Program-made: the position numbers and the translations under genes
Origin: Eublepharis macularius
Taxonomy: Eukaryota; Chordata; Lepidosauria; Squamata; Eublepharidae
DNA length: 64,000 bases
Direction: 5' to 3'
NCBI RefSeq assembly: GCF_028583425.1
Contig: NC_072797.1
Location: 25,454,001 to 25,518,000, forward strand
In this document: positions 59,701 through 64,000 of the stretch, one piece after another
How positions within the stretch are numbered: position 1 is the first letter of the stretch
How the letters are laid out: each line of letters begins with the position of its first letter
The notes under the pieces: generated by a model
Told to the model about the DNA's origin: nothing
The model's input: only the letters and a program-made list of their open reading frames with translations
The model's database searches: none

Positions 59701-62106
59701 TAAGTTGGCTCTTCAGTCTGCAATAACCTGTTCATCTTTACCCAAGACAAACGTAATTTCCAAGGGCATGAGCCCATGACAGATTAGAGAGCTTTGGAGG
59801 AATCTTTGAGCTTCATTTACAATATGGCTCACTCAGTCCCCCTGGCCCGGTTTCCTCATTCTACGTGGCACGGCAGAGCTGTCATTAGGTATTAGTAGAG
59901 ATGGAAGGTGAAAGGAGAGAGCTTTAGCTTGATCTGTGAAAAAAAAGAAGGCAAAAAATGTATTCGAGAATTTAGAAGTCCGGCAGCAACGCCCCCTCTG
60001 GATCTTAAGGAATCAAACAAATAAAGTGGACTCAGCTCGATACTCTTGTTTGTGCAGCTTTTTGGAAAATCTGTCCAGTGATAGTAACAAGCTGCTCCTG
60101 ATGGATTTCCTGGTATGTGTAAAGTGTCATCAAGTTGCAGTTAACCCAGTAGGGTTTTCATGGCAAGAGACGAGCAGAAGTGGTGTGTCATTGCCTGAGT
60201 CTGTGTAACAATCCTGGACTTGTCGAAGGCTTTCACGGCCGGAGAACGATGGTTGTTGGGGGTTTTCCGGGCTGTATTGCCGTGGTCTTGGCATTGTAGT
60301 TCCTGACGTTTCGCCAGCAGCTGTGGCTGGCATCTTCAGAGGTGTAGCACCAAAAGACTTTTGGTGCTACACCTCTGAAGATGCCAGCCACAGCTGCTGG
60401 CGAAACGTCAGGAACTACAATGCCAAGACCACGGCAATACAGCCCGGAAAACCCCCAACAACCATAATCCTGGACTTTCTTGGTGGTCTCCCATCCAAGT
60501 ACTAACCATGGTCAACCGTACTTCTGAGATCTAATGAGATCAGGCTAGCCTATTTGCCCAACTTTCCTTTTCTTCTGAGTTCATTCACAGTGCAATACTA
60601 AGCAGCAGCTTTTTAAAAGTACATTGAAATCAGCAACCTTAGAAGGATATATCTCTGCTCAGGATTTCACGGTCAGTGTCTGAGGAACACACCACAGGCT
60701 GGAGCAGAGTGATCAACTGATGAATGGCCATGAAAGTGGAGTCTGATGTCCTTGACTGCTTGAACCGAATTGTTTGAACCTATGGAAATACGGATTGCCC
60801 TTACAGAAGTAGACAGGGAGCTTGGCCAACACCTGGATAGCCAGGAGATATGGGGCTACATTTGGCTTAATGGGTCACCAGTTGTGCAGGCTTCTCTGGC
60901 GGTCCCAGGCACCTGTGGAGAGCACAATGCCTTGCTTCTCTTTACAGATCTTCCTTGGACATCTGTGCAAGAGATGCCAGAACCAAGAGAGCCATTTTGC
61001 TCACTGTTTGTAAGCTACATGCGCTCGAGTGCACGGGCAGACAGTATGCTTTGGTCAGTAAGGAAAACTGCAGAACACCTGCTGCAGCTGAGAGACCTTG
61101 TGGCTCGTGCCACTTGTGGGAGACATGTGATGGTAAGAGGCTCCAACCCTGCCCCACCCCCATGTACAAGACACATCCGGAGAGCTCTGATTGGGGGTAT
61201 TGCAGATTGTATCAATCTCCATATAATGGTGTGTTTGAGCCAGTGAGGGCAAACAGATCTGGTGCCCTTGTTATCTGCGTGTGACACACATGGTCACTCT
61301 TGATTAAGTAGATTAGATGCCCTGCTTCTTAGCAGGGACTTGGACTGGTATTTGGTTTGGCCCAAACGTAGCCTTTGATGAGCGTTCCTGTGTACTGCAG
61401 CCTCCAGACTCTTGCAAAAAAAAAACCCTTTGTCTTTGTATCGAAATATAACAGCACCTTTGTGTGTGCCTAGATTAGTGAATGCATGGCATGAATTGCC
61501 CCTCCCCACATCACCTGGCTTGCCATTTGTCAGAGTCATTCCGCAGCACACTATGAAGAATGGGCCAGAGCCGGTTGGGCCCCTTAGACTTTGTGATCTC
61601 ACAATCGAATGAACCTCCCCCAGGAACAAAACTTCTCATCCTCCCTAGCCCTGGTGAATTGCTGTTAGCTGGCAGCTTCTTGGTCTGCCCTTTAGTTTAA
61701 ACCAATTGCTTCTGACCCTGTATTATACTGATCAGGTAGACGATTGTTTCACCCTTTTACATATTTGAAAAACCCCTTCCCTGCCCATTCAAAGCGTTCC
61801 TCTTAGCACTTTTCAGGCTCCCCTACTTTTTTGCGTATTTTGCCCACTCTGTTCTGTCAGTCACTTGTCTGATTCTCCTCTCCGTGGTTTAATTTGCCAA
61901 TTTGTGGCTGTCGTTTAGATTCAACCAACAAATGCACATGTAGACAAGACGGAGCCTGCAGCGGCAGTGGAATAAGCATCTGCGTGCAAGTGGACGCCAG
62001 CTTTGCCCAGCAGACGATGACCGAGTGCGAGGCCGGCCTCCTCAGATGCCGGGGGGTCCACTTCACCGTTGTCAGCATAAGACCTTGTGCTGCACAGAGT
62101 TCCTAA
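32980..62106 (+). CDS. C7: Complement component C7 (complete, 18 coding exons)
   Basis: C7 is a secreted plasma protein that binds C5b-6, exposes a membrane-binding surface and starts insertion of the membrane attack complex. Exons: 32980-32985, 33304-33359, 34920-34992, 37270-37411, 39400-39541, 42770-42908, 44670-44804, 45638-45881, 47138-47251, 49673-49839, 53267-53495, 54436-54607, 55904-55991, 56466-56598, 57191-57382, 59603-59699, 60948-61132, 61919-62106. All introns are GT-AG, phases are compatible, and the sum is 2502 nt, giving 833 residues (human 843). Domains: signal peptide 1-20, TSP1 about 26-80, LDLR-A 84-121, MACPF about 125-455, EGF-like 440-475, TSP1 485-537, CCP 552-613, CCP 615-675, FIM 689-770, FIM 774-832. 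The MACPF signature Y-x6-FGTHF is at 277-288. No stop or frameshift interrupts it, so it looks functional. Introns carry many young MITEs and SINEs. Expression is expected in liver and stroma, from family knowledge. Confidence 0.97.
33304..33359 (+). CDS. C7: C7 exon 2 (signal peptide)
   Basis: Encodes [18 protein letters not shown] and two bases of Arg21. The hydrophobic stretch [13 protein letters not shown] is the signal core, with cleavage likely near residue 20. It contains one glutamate, which is unusual but tolerable. Acceptor follows an A-run; donor gtgagt. Confidence 0.92.
33360..34550. other. C7 intron 2, mostly unique
   Basis: No gene inside. Fragments of the dispersed 'agtaagtcccattgaattca' repeat lie at 33845-33895 and 34335-34390. 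The right part of the intron holds the MITE at 34551. Confidence 0.5.
34551..34784. mobile_element. PIF/Harbinger-like palindromic MITE with TTA flanks, C7 intron 2
   Basis: 234 bp. Termini GAGCAGAACCACAAGTGAC and GTCACTTGTGGTTCTGCTC are exact inverted repeats; 'gttttgatgggaaatgtagg' mirrors 'cctacatttcccatcaaaac'. Flanked by tta on both sides (34548-34550, 34785-34787), the expected 3-bp target duplication. Inner arms are shared with the 23436 copy. It ends 135 bp before C7 exon 3. Confidence 0.85.
34920..34992 (+). CDS. C7: C7 exon 3 (start of first TSP1 domain)
   Basis: Encodes [20 protein letters not shown] and SKTQ. WxxW motif tryptophans (W28 and W34 region) are the C-mannosylation type seen in terminal complement proteins. 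Human: SSPVNCQWDFYAPWSEC. Confidence 0.96.
35719..35751. repeat. (CA)n microsatellite
   Basis: About 16 uninterrupted CA units in C7 intron 3. A (GT)n tract of about 11 units lies at 56679-56701 in intron 14. Confidence 0.95.
36060..36320. repeat. Unnamed composite repeat, second copy
   Basis: Parallels 23930-24200. Both have a 'gtgcaatcct/ctctgc...' block with 'aagtaagcccc'/'ataagtcccactgag', then 'actcatat..aagtcttcttc..tgaagcct', 'ggaaccatttgtg' and 'cattt.c..a..agta'. About 260 bp. No termini or duplication found, and no class assigned. Confidence 0.5.
36835..36907 (+). mobile_element. CR1 LINE 3' end
   Basis: 'ggactagatgaccctggagg' followed by 'ccttccagctctatgcttct' and a repeated 'atgcttct' is the standard CR1 3' terminus with its octamer repeats. 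The 5' part is missing. Confidence 0.85.
37270..37411 (+). CDS. C7: C7 exon 4 (TSP1 end, LDLR-A start)
   Basis: Encodes [17 protein letters not shown], then [20 protein letters not shown] and DRFRCSSG. Phase-1 donor gtatgt. The conserved CPTEDGCG links TSP1 to the LDLR-A module. Confidence 0.96.
38211..38404. repeat. CpG-dense 194-bp foldback, C7 intron 4
   Basis: Termini GGGCCGATTCCAGA and TCTGGAATCGGCCC are inverted, and the arms mirror each other throughout (for example 'aaaacgcgaaatatcgcg' against 'cgatatttcgcgtttt'), with centre near 38309. About 28 CpG in 194 bp, in an otherwise CpG-poor intron. No target duplication detected. Probably a non-autonomous DNA transposon. Confidence 0.85.
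39400..39541 (+). CDS. C7: C7 exon 5 (LDLR-A domain)
   Basis: Encodes [20 protein letters not shown] then DEDRC. The acidic residues of the calcium cage ([16 protein letters not shown]) are intact. The exon ends with [16 protein letters not shown], the entry to MACPF. Confidence 0.97.
39725..39959 (+). mobile_element. hAT-like MITE, YAGGGTTGCCA family, perfect 8-bp TSD
   Basis: 235 bp, TAGGGTTGCCAACC to GCTGGCAACCCTA, flanked by identical GTACTTGC (39717-39724 and 39960-39967). The best-preserved copy in the window and the reference for the family. C7 intron 5. Confidence 0.92.
40388..40548. mobile_element. GGCYRYTTCCACACA palindromic MITE
   Basis: Termini GGCTGCTTCCACACACGTT and AATGTGTGTGGAAATGGCC, inner arms 'ccactttcaatactctttag' against 'gtgcattgaaagtgtattat'. 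Same family as 52126-52271 and, by termini, 48256-48387. Confidence 0.75.
40658..40854. mobile_element. PIF/Harbinger-like palindromic MITE with TGA flanks
   Basis: 197 bp. GAGCCAAGCTACAAGTGA at the left is mirrored at the right by TCACTTGTAGCTTGGCTC; 'caagtgaatggcaagtgaac' is mirrored across the centre. Flanked by tga on both sides (40655-40657, 40855-40857). It splits the LINE remnant at 40019-41280, so it is younger. Confidence 0.88.
41670..41890 (+). mobile_element. tRNA-derived SINE, second subfamily
   Basis: Has 'agctgctgtagcatagtg', a B-box-like 'cgggttctagtcccac', 'ggccttgggtaagccactcc' and the tail 'gttcaccgctctgagtgggc' to 'aacacgctgttgttcttg'. Same subfamily as 54079-54312 and 55065-55245. 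Confidence 0.75.
42770..42908 (+). CDS. C7: C7 exon 6 (MACPF)
   Basis: Encodes [20 protein letters not shown] then [20 protein letters not shown] and LAYTFQ. Close to human [20 protein letters not shown]. Acceptor ttgttgcag, donor gtgtgc. Confidence 0.97.
43540..44025 (+). mobile_element. BovB (RTE) LINE fragment
   Basis: Three frames in succession give the BovB C-terminal blocks: [19 protein letters not shown], then [19 protein letters not shown] and [11 protein letters not shown], then [20 protein letters not shown] and LGKVEG. At least two frameshifts separate them. Located in C7 intron 6. Confidence 0.85.
44670..44804 (+). CDS. C7: C7 exon 7 (MACPF, first transmembrane-hairpin region)
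   Basis: Encodes [20 protein letters not shown] then [20 protein letters not shown] and MGSSK. The serine-rich part is shorter than in human, which explains part of the 10-residue length difference. Confidence 0.95.
45111..45504 (-). mobile_element. hAT-like MITE, CAGGGSTCATTT family, copy 2, with 8-bp TSD
   Basis: 394 bp, CAGGGGTCATTTTGTAG to CTCAAAATGAGCCCTG, flanked by tacttaat (45103-45110) and tacttaac (45505-45512), 7/8 identical. Opposite orientation to the copy at 25080-25513. C7 intron 7. Confidence 0.9.
45638..45881 (+). CDS. C7: C7 exon 8 (MACPF core, signature motif)
   Basis: Largest exon, 244 nt. Contains [30 protein letters not shown] and the MACPF signature [12 protein letters not shown], followed by [15 protein letters not shown]. 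Phase-1 donor gtaatg. Confidence 0.97.
46005..46121 (+). mobile_element. 5S-rRNA-derived SINE (truncated)
   Basis: 'tagcccaatctcttcagctc' then 'agaagataaacagggttggt' and 'cttggacgagagactaccaa' follow the 3' half of 5S rRNA (internal promoter region). After it comes 'ggaaagcgatggcaaaccac', the body of a known squamate 5S SINE. Ends where the next SINE begins. Confidence 0.75.
46122..46376 (+). mobile_element. Sauria-type tRNA-derived SINE
   Basis: Full head 'gccagtttggtgtagtggtg', B-box-like 'gggtttgattccccac' and tail 'tataaatcgaatgttgttgt'. One of three SINEs in a row (5S SINE, this one, then 46551). Confidence 0.88.
46551..46775 (+). mobile_element. tRNA-derived SINE
   Basis: 'gtgtaggggttagtgtgcca', 'ggctcggatcccctctctgc', 'cttgggccagtcacacattc', 'gttgtgaggataaaatggg', tail 'ggataaaggcagggaatgaa'. 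Same family as 9944 and 52470. Confidence 0.75.
47138..47251 (+). CDS. C7: C7 exon 9 (MACPF)
   Basis: Encodes [20 protein letters not shown] then [17 protein letters not shown]. Human has [21 protein letters not shown] here, so this is one of the most divergent segments; the two cysteines and SGW are kept. Confidence 0.93.
47853..48081 (-). mobile_element. hAT-like MITE, YAGGGTTGCCA family, minus strand
   Basis: TAGGGTTGCCAGCTCC to GCTGGCAACCCTA; flanks tgagcagg and gtagcagg share agcagg. Body nearly identical to the 39725 copy in reverse. C7 intron 9. Confidence 0.85.
48256..48387. mobile_element. GGCCGTTTCCACA palindromic MITE
   Basis: Termini GGGCCGTTTCCACA and GTGTGGAAACGGCC; inner 'gataacagcatcttcctgg' against 'aaaatgctgtcttccgg'. 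Directly abuts the hAT-like MITE at 48388. Confidence 0.65.
48388..48596 (+). mobile_element. hAT-like MITE, YAGGGTTGCCA family
   Basis: CAGGGTTGCCAACCTCCAGG to GTTGGCAGCCCTA. No target duplication visible because the left side is another MITE. C7 intron 9. Confidence 0.75.
48775..49000 (+). mobile_element. Sauria-type SINE with internal deletion
   Basis: 'tttggtgtagtggttaagag' and 'ggtttgattccccactcctc' are kept; the 'ccagctgggtgacc' segment is missing. Tail 'gttctgagtgggcattaag' to 'gttattgttgttatta'. Confidence 0.8.
49013..49239 (+). mobile_element. hAT-like MITE, YAGGGTTGCCA family, 7/8 TSD
   Basis: CAGGGTTGCGAAC to GCTGGCAACCCTA with flanks gaaatgag (49005-49012) and gaactgag (49240-49247). 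C7 intron 9, one of three copies within 1.4 kb. Confidence 0.85.
49673..49839 (+). CDS. C7: C7 exon 10 (MACPF)
   Basis: Encodes [20 protein letters not shown] then [20 protein letters not shown] and [15 protein letters not shown]. Matches human [20 protein letters not shown]. Confidence 0.96.
50608..50842 (+). mobile_element. Sauria-type SINE, 5'-truncated, with (TTA)n tail
   Basis: Starts within the head ('cacgggactctaatctggag') and ends 'ataaatcgaatg' followed by about nine (TTA) units. C7 intron 10. Confidence 0.85.
51310..51550 (-). mobile_element. Sauria-type SINE, minus strand
   Basis: Left end 'aacaacattcgatttatata' is the reverse of the family tail; 'ggagtggggaatcaaaccca' is the reverse of the B-box region. 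C7 intron 10. Confidence 0.85.
51939..51966 (+). other. 28-bp exact copy of C7 exon 11 inside a LINE remnant
   Basis: Identical to 53421-53448 (starts agtgcctatgcttctgcaag, ends ccttatac), same orientation, 1482 bp upstream of the exon. On both sides the sequence is LINE ('cagagatcttttcctctcca' before, 'gctggtggatggtagattca' after). Confidence 0.95.
52126..52271. mobile_element. GGCCATTTCCACACA palindromic MITE
   Basis: Termini GGCCATTTCCACACATGTTG and CAATGCGTGTGGAAGCAGCC, inner 'gcattttcgatgcactttag' against 'gagcattgaaagtgcattat'. Same family as 40388. Confidence 0.75.
52470..52660 (+). mobile_element. tRNA-derived SINE
   Basis: 'ggttagactgttgtactagg', 'ccgagttcacatccccacac', 'accttgagccagtcacacac', tail 'ggggagaaaagtgggctata' and A-rich end. 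Same family as 9944 and 46551. Confidence 0.7.
52731..53116. mobile_element. Terminal-inverted-repeat element with internal minisatellite
   Basis: Left end 'ctggtgcaaaacttttctta' and right end 'aagatgggttttgcaccagg' are inverted. Inside, 52879-53012 has about three diverged units of about 50 bp ('gcagctctttctggtgagcc', 'gcagtgactccctctggaga', 'gcagctccctccggagaggc'). Ends 150 bp before C7 exon 11. Class unknown. Confidence 0.6.
53267..53495 (+). CDS. C7: C7 exon 11 (MACPF end, EGF-like domain)
   Basis: Encodes [20 protein letters not shown] then [19 protein letters not shown] and [15 protein letters not shown]. The six-cysteine EGF-like fold is intact. Bases 53421-53448 recur exactly at 51939-51966 inside a LINE remnant in the preceding intron. 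Confidence 0.97.
54079..54312 (+). mobile_element. tRNA-derived SINE, second subfamily
   Basis: 'gagctgcttagcgtagtggt', 'ggtttgactcccactactgc', 'ggtaagccactccgctcaac' and tail 'gggcagtatataagcccact' then (ATT)n. C7 intron 11, ending about 120 bp before exon 12. Confidence 0.75.
54436..54607 (+). CDS. C7: C7 exon 12 (second TSP1 domain)
   Basis: Encodes [20 protein letters not shown] then [19 protein letters not shown] and [14 protein letters not shown]. The WxxWxxW set and cysteines are those of the human exon. Confidence 0.97.
54977..55040. repeat. Short palindromic repeat (cagtgcaatcctaa type)
   Basis: 'agtgcaatcctaaatagagt' and 'aagtcagtgagcttagaagg' belong to a roughly 90-bp palindromic repeat whose best copy is 62553-62641. 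Weaker copies lie near 30830, 58680, 59130 and 60590. Confidence 0.6.
55065..55245 (-). mobile_element. tRNA-derived SINE, second subfamily, minus strand
   Basis: (AAC)n/(AAT)n tail at the left, 'gcttatatactgcccttcc', then 'cttacctaaggccacctgct' and 'gagctcatga', the reverse of the 54079 copy. 5' head missing. Confidence 0.7.
55505..55707 (-). mobile_element. hAT-like MITE, YAGGGTTGCCA family, degenerate
   Basis: 'ggttggaaattcctggggat' at the left and 'agactggcgaacctag' at the right with the family body in between. No target duplication found. C7 intron 12. Confidence 0.65.
55904..55991 (+). CDS. C7: C7 exon 13 (start of first CCP domain)
   Basis: Encodes [20 protein letters not shown] then [12 protein letters not shown] domains of C7 contact C5 in the forming complex. 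Acceptor ctgtatag, donor gtaagt. Confidence 0.95.
56466..56598 (+). CDS. C7: C7 exon 14 (first CCP domain)
   Basis: Encodes [20 protein letters not shown] then [19 protein letters not shown] and QMECQ. The conserved CCP features SCNDGY, the third and fourth cysteines and the W before the last cysteine are all present. Confidence 0.96.
56700..57090 (-). mobile_element. LINE 3'-end fragment (CR1/L2-like), minus strand
   Basis: Begins 'tatattccgcctttctcact' and continues through 'ggatccaatgtggggctgaa'. Longest of three copies (others 4655, 58545). C7 intron 14, next to a (GT)n tract. Confidence 0.55.
57191..57382 (+). CDS. C7: C7 exon 15 (second CCP domain)
   Basis: Encodes [20 protein letters not shown] then [20 protein letters not shown] and [15 protein letters not shown]. 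Human equivalent ends KWSPEMKNARCVQK. The basic RRR just after the last CCP cysteine is not in human C7. Confidence 0.94.
57400..58544. other. C7 intron 15, nothing recognised
   Basis: No gene or clear element. A run of 12 cytosines lies near 58197-58208. Confidence 0.45.
58545..58675 (-). mobile_element. LINE 3'-end fragment, minus strand
   Basis: 'agtccgcctttctcactgag' to 'tacagtgtcaagaacg', nearly identical to the first part of the 56700 copy, so the two are relatively young or arose by local duplication. Confidence 0.6.
58676..59602. other. C7 intron 15, right part
   Basis: Fragments of the cagtgcaatcctaa-type repeat at 58670-58760 and 59130-59180, and an old CR1-like stretch near 58800-59125 ('aagaaatacttccctttgtc'). 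No gene. Confidence 0.45.
59603..59699 (+). CDS. C7: C7 exon 16 (linker and start of first FIM domain)
   Basis: Encodes [20 protein letters not shown] then [12 protein letters not shown]. Human: [20 protein letters not shown]. Acceptor catcccag, donor gtaagt. Confidence 0.94.
60115..60556 (-). mobile_element. 5S-rRNA-derived SINE, minus strand, interrupted
   Basis: The reverse complement of 60480-60555 reads 'gcctgatctcattagatctc', then 'ggttagtacttggatgggag' and 'accacc', which is the 3' half of 5S rRNA. The SINE body continues at 60115-60209 ('gcaatgacacaccacttct', 'gttaactgcaacttgatgac'). Interrupted at 60222-60465 by a Penelope-like insertion. C7 intron 16. Confidence 0.8.
60222..60465. 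mobile_element. Penelope-like inverted-repeat insertion with hammerhead-like core
   Basis: Flanked by identical aatcctggactt (60210-60221 and 60466-60477). Contains a perfect inverted repeat: arms 60249-60356 and 60358-60465, 108 bp each, one base between. The right arm reads CTGAAGA (60375-60381), a hairpin GCCAGC/GCTGGC (60383-60388, 60396-60401), then GAAA (60402-60405) and CGTC, with CCT/AGG able to close stem I. That order is the hammerhead ribozyme core known from Penelope-like retroelements; one extra T follows CTGAAGA. Head-to-head copies at the ends are also a Penelope habit. Element class is from memory of the family, not a search. Confidence 0.6.
60948..61132 (+). CDS. C7: C7 exon 17 (first FIM domain)
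   Basis: Encodes [20 protein letters not shown] then [20 protein letters not shown] and [17 protein letters not shown] (factor I/MAC) modules bind the C5 C345C domain. Confidence 0.96.
61919..62106 (+). CDS. C7: C7 exon 18 (second FIM domain and stop)
   Basis: Encodes [20 protein letters not shown] then [19 protein letters not shown] and [14 protein letters not shown], then TAA at 62104-62106. Human ends VTSIRPCAAETQ. Confidence 0.97.
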
Positions 62107-62223
62107 AGAGATGTTTTCTGATGGCCCTCGGATGCCCAAGCTGCATCCGAGGCAGGGAAGGCTCACAGCCTGCTGGGCAGCGAAGAGGGCCAGGATGGGG
62201 TGGGTGGGAAGGTGGGGATTGTT

Positions 62224-62229
62224 AATAAA
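62224..62229 (+). terminator. C7 poly(A) signal
   Basis: AATAAA 118 bases after the C7 stop codon, giving a short 3' untranslated region of about 140 nt. Other signals further on cannot be excluded. Confidence 0.75.
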
Positions 62230-62249
62230 CTGACCAAATGTCTATCGCA

Positions 62250-63480
62250 ATGAAAACAAAGTGAGGAGGGAAGACAGGCCCCTGGACATGTGAATCCAGC
62301 CCCTCACCCTCAGAATGCTGTCAGAACAAGGAGCCAGGACACCTGGGGTCTCCAGTGCAGGGGAGGTTTGGCCCCTATTCCCCAAGGGCAGTGCTTTTAT
62401 TTTCACCATAGGAGCCAATGGCCATCATTCCTTTGTAAACACTATGATTGGCAAAGGCAAGGAGGTGAGTATTACAGCTGCCAGGTAATCCTGGACACTG
62501 ATCACAAATCCTGCTGTTCTCTGGATGGCCTAATACTTAGTTCTGTTTCTTACAGTGCAATCCTAAGCAGGGTTAAACCTTTCTAAGTCCCTTGAAGTCA
62601 GTGGACTTAGAAGGGCGTAACTCTGCTTAGGACTACACTGCCAGTCGTGCTAGAATATGACAGAATGTTGGAAAGTGGCATGTAGAAGGCAAAGCAGATC
62701 TGGATTCCTGTTCCTTGTATAGTTATACAGTCTTTTCAGCTGGCGCAGCATTCATAATAAGCTTTTATAGTAGGAAAACCATCCTCCGGACAACCACCAG
62801 AGTCTTGGCTTCCTTGCCTCTGCTCACTAAACTGGGCACAGTTCTAGAAAGAGCCATCCTTTGGGTGGGTGCCCTGAGCCCCACATTTTGAGGGACCCTG
62901 CCCCTCCCCAAGAAATCTGCCAATCACCGAGAGGTTTGGGATCCATGACGGCCTGTCGCCCAGGTGATTTCTGATCCAGCCAACCAAAGACTCTGCTGCC
63001 CAAGTGATCCATAGCGGCCTTGGGACTAAAAGCGTGCAACAATTCATCGTAAAAGTAGACATTGCCATATGCTTTTAGCCCCATGCATTGTTGCTCATGT
63101 GGGCGCAGAAACTGCGTGGGGGCTGCTGGTTGTGGCTTGGAAAGGGAAGACTCATGGCACTCAAATGTTTCACAGGCCTGGAGGAGGGAGGTTGGAGGGT
63201 CTTATCCTGGGGCCTCGGCCTCTATAGGGATGACCTTGGTTCCAGACACACACATCAGTCAGAATTTGCTTGCCACATAGTGTGGGGACCTAAAAACCAT
63301 TTCGCCAGTCTTCGGGCCAGCATATATGTTTTAAAAACTGTTGACCAAAATTTGTATTCCCAATTCTCTGCACAATCATGGATAGGTTTTCTTCAGCTAT
63401 ATGGCTATTTCCAACCTTTTGTCTCTTAGAATGTGATCATAATAACCACTGTGAAGCCCCTTTCAAGTCACATTGATTTT
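62250..63480. other. Downstream of C7, no gene recognised
   Basis: Beyond the C7 poly(A) signal I see no exon of a following gene. 62553-62641 is a palindromic repeat. Open frames on both strands at 62830-63430 have no recognisable domain. Confidence 0.5.
62553..62641. repeat. 89-bp palindromic repeat (cagtgcaatcctaagcag)
   Basis: 'cagtgcaatcctaagcaggg' at the left mirrors 'ctctgcttaggactacactg' at the right; 'tttctaagtccctt' mirrors 'gtggacttagaagg'. Short non-autonomous element; best copy in the window. Confidence 0.8.
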
Positions 63481-63483
63481 GGT

Positions 63484-63697
63484 AAAATAGTACGGAGTCC
63501 AGTAGCACCTTTAAGGCTAACCAACTTTATTGTAGCATAAGCTTTCATGAACCACAGTTCTCTTCGTCAGATGCATCCGACAAAGAGAGCTGTGGTTCTC
63601 AAAAGCTTATGCTGTAATAAAGTTGGTTAGTCTTAAAAGTGCTACTAGACTACTATTTTGCAACTGCAGACTAACACGGCTAACTCCTCTGGATTTA
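63484..63697. mobile_element. Head-to-head pair of retroelement tails with hammerhead-like core
   Basis: Two copies of the 'agtagcacctttaag...aaccaactttatt...cataagctttc' tail face each other around 63575. The left copy, read on the minus strand, has CTGACGA (63570-63564), hairpin GAAC/GTTC, GAAA (63546-63543) and GCTTATGC. The right copy (plus strand) has the same layout with core changes and ends 'gcagactaacacggctaact'. Probably Penelope-like; class tentative. Confidence 0.55.
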
Positions 63698-64000
63698 TTG
63701 ATTTTAGTGATAGAGCTAAAAATGTGCTTAAATGCCTCACATCTAAATATAATGGGACTTTACTTTGGCTGATGGGTACTGTAACTCATGAATTGCTGCC
63801 AAAGTGGGAGTAACAGCTTCCAGAAGCTTGCAAATGAATGGGCAATATTGCTCCTATATAGGCCTCTAAAGGGAAATGGTAGCAGAACAGGACTAGAAAG
63901 AGATACAGTGACCAAAGCCTGCATAATTTGTCACCCACCTAGTCAAATGGAGCTCAGAAGCTATGTATGGCCTTCCCTGGAAAATCTCCTGGGATTTGCT
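63698..64000. other. Right edge, nothing recognised
   Basis: AT-rich sequence with no gene, RNA or clear repeat. Confidence 0.5.

Noticed and set aside
60480-60555. 5S rRNA-like sequence
   Set aside because: Only the 3' half of 5S rRNA with many differences and fused to a SINE body; not a 5S gene.
62827-63084. Possible exon of a gene downstream of C7
   Set aside because: No similarity to C6, MROH2B or any family I know, and no convincing splice sites in frame.

Overview
The window is nuclear DNA of a vertebrate, most likely a squamate reptile (lizard or gecko). The host genes are split by GT-AG introns. The interspersed repeats are a squamate-like mix: tRNA-derived SINEs of Sauria type, a 5S-rRNA-derived SINE, BovB, L1 and CR1-like LINE ends, many short hAT-like and PIF/Harbinger-like non-autonomous DNA transposons, and a Penelope-like fragment. 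The species cannot be read from the sequence.

The gene order is PRKAA1 (minus), RPL37 (minus), C7 (plus), the same order and orientation as in human. Coordinates 1-5255 hold the first coding exon of PRKAA1 (AMPK alpha-1 kinase) in a CpG-rich promoter, with what is presumably its intron 1 to the left. Coordinates 11465-15417 hold a complete four-exon RPL37 gene (ribosomal protein eL37, 97 aa). Its last intron contains a box C/D snoRNA that is probably SNORD72. Between RPL37 and C7, where mammals carry CARD6, I find no gene: only an 18-bp-TSD L1 insertion, stacked palindromic elements and a chromodomain-type LTR fossil.

Coordinates 32980-62106 hold a complete complement C7 gene. All 18 coding exons can be placed by reading frame, splice sites and match to the known protein. 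They give 833 residues with the usual order: signal peptide, TSP1, LDLR-A, MACPF, EGF, TSP1, two CCP and two FIM domains. The poly(A) signal is at 62224-62229. C7 is a plasma protein that binds C5b-6 and inserts the nascent membrane attack complex into membranes. PRKAA1 and RPL37 are housekeeping genes and share no pathway with C7; the linkage is ancestral synteny.

The most unusual observations are: (1) a 28-base exact copy of C7 exon 11 lying inside a LINE remnant in the preceding intron, which looks like patchwork repair; (2) a perfect 108-bp-arm inverted repeat with a hammerhead-ribozyme-like core, inserted with a 12-bp target duplication into a 5S SINE; (3) a CpG-packed 194-bp foldback in C7 intron 4; (4) a GTG where the upstream ATG of mammalian PRKAA1 lies; (5) the intronic snoRNA with a 10-bp terminal stem.
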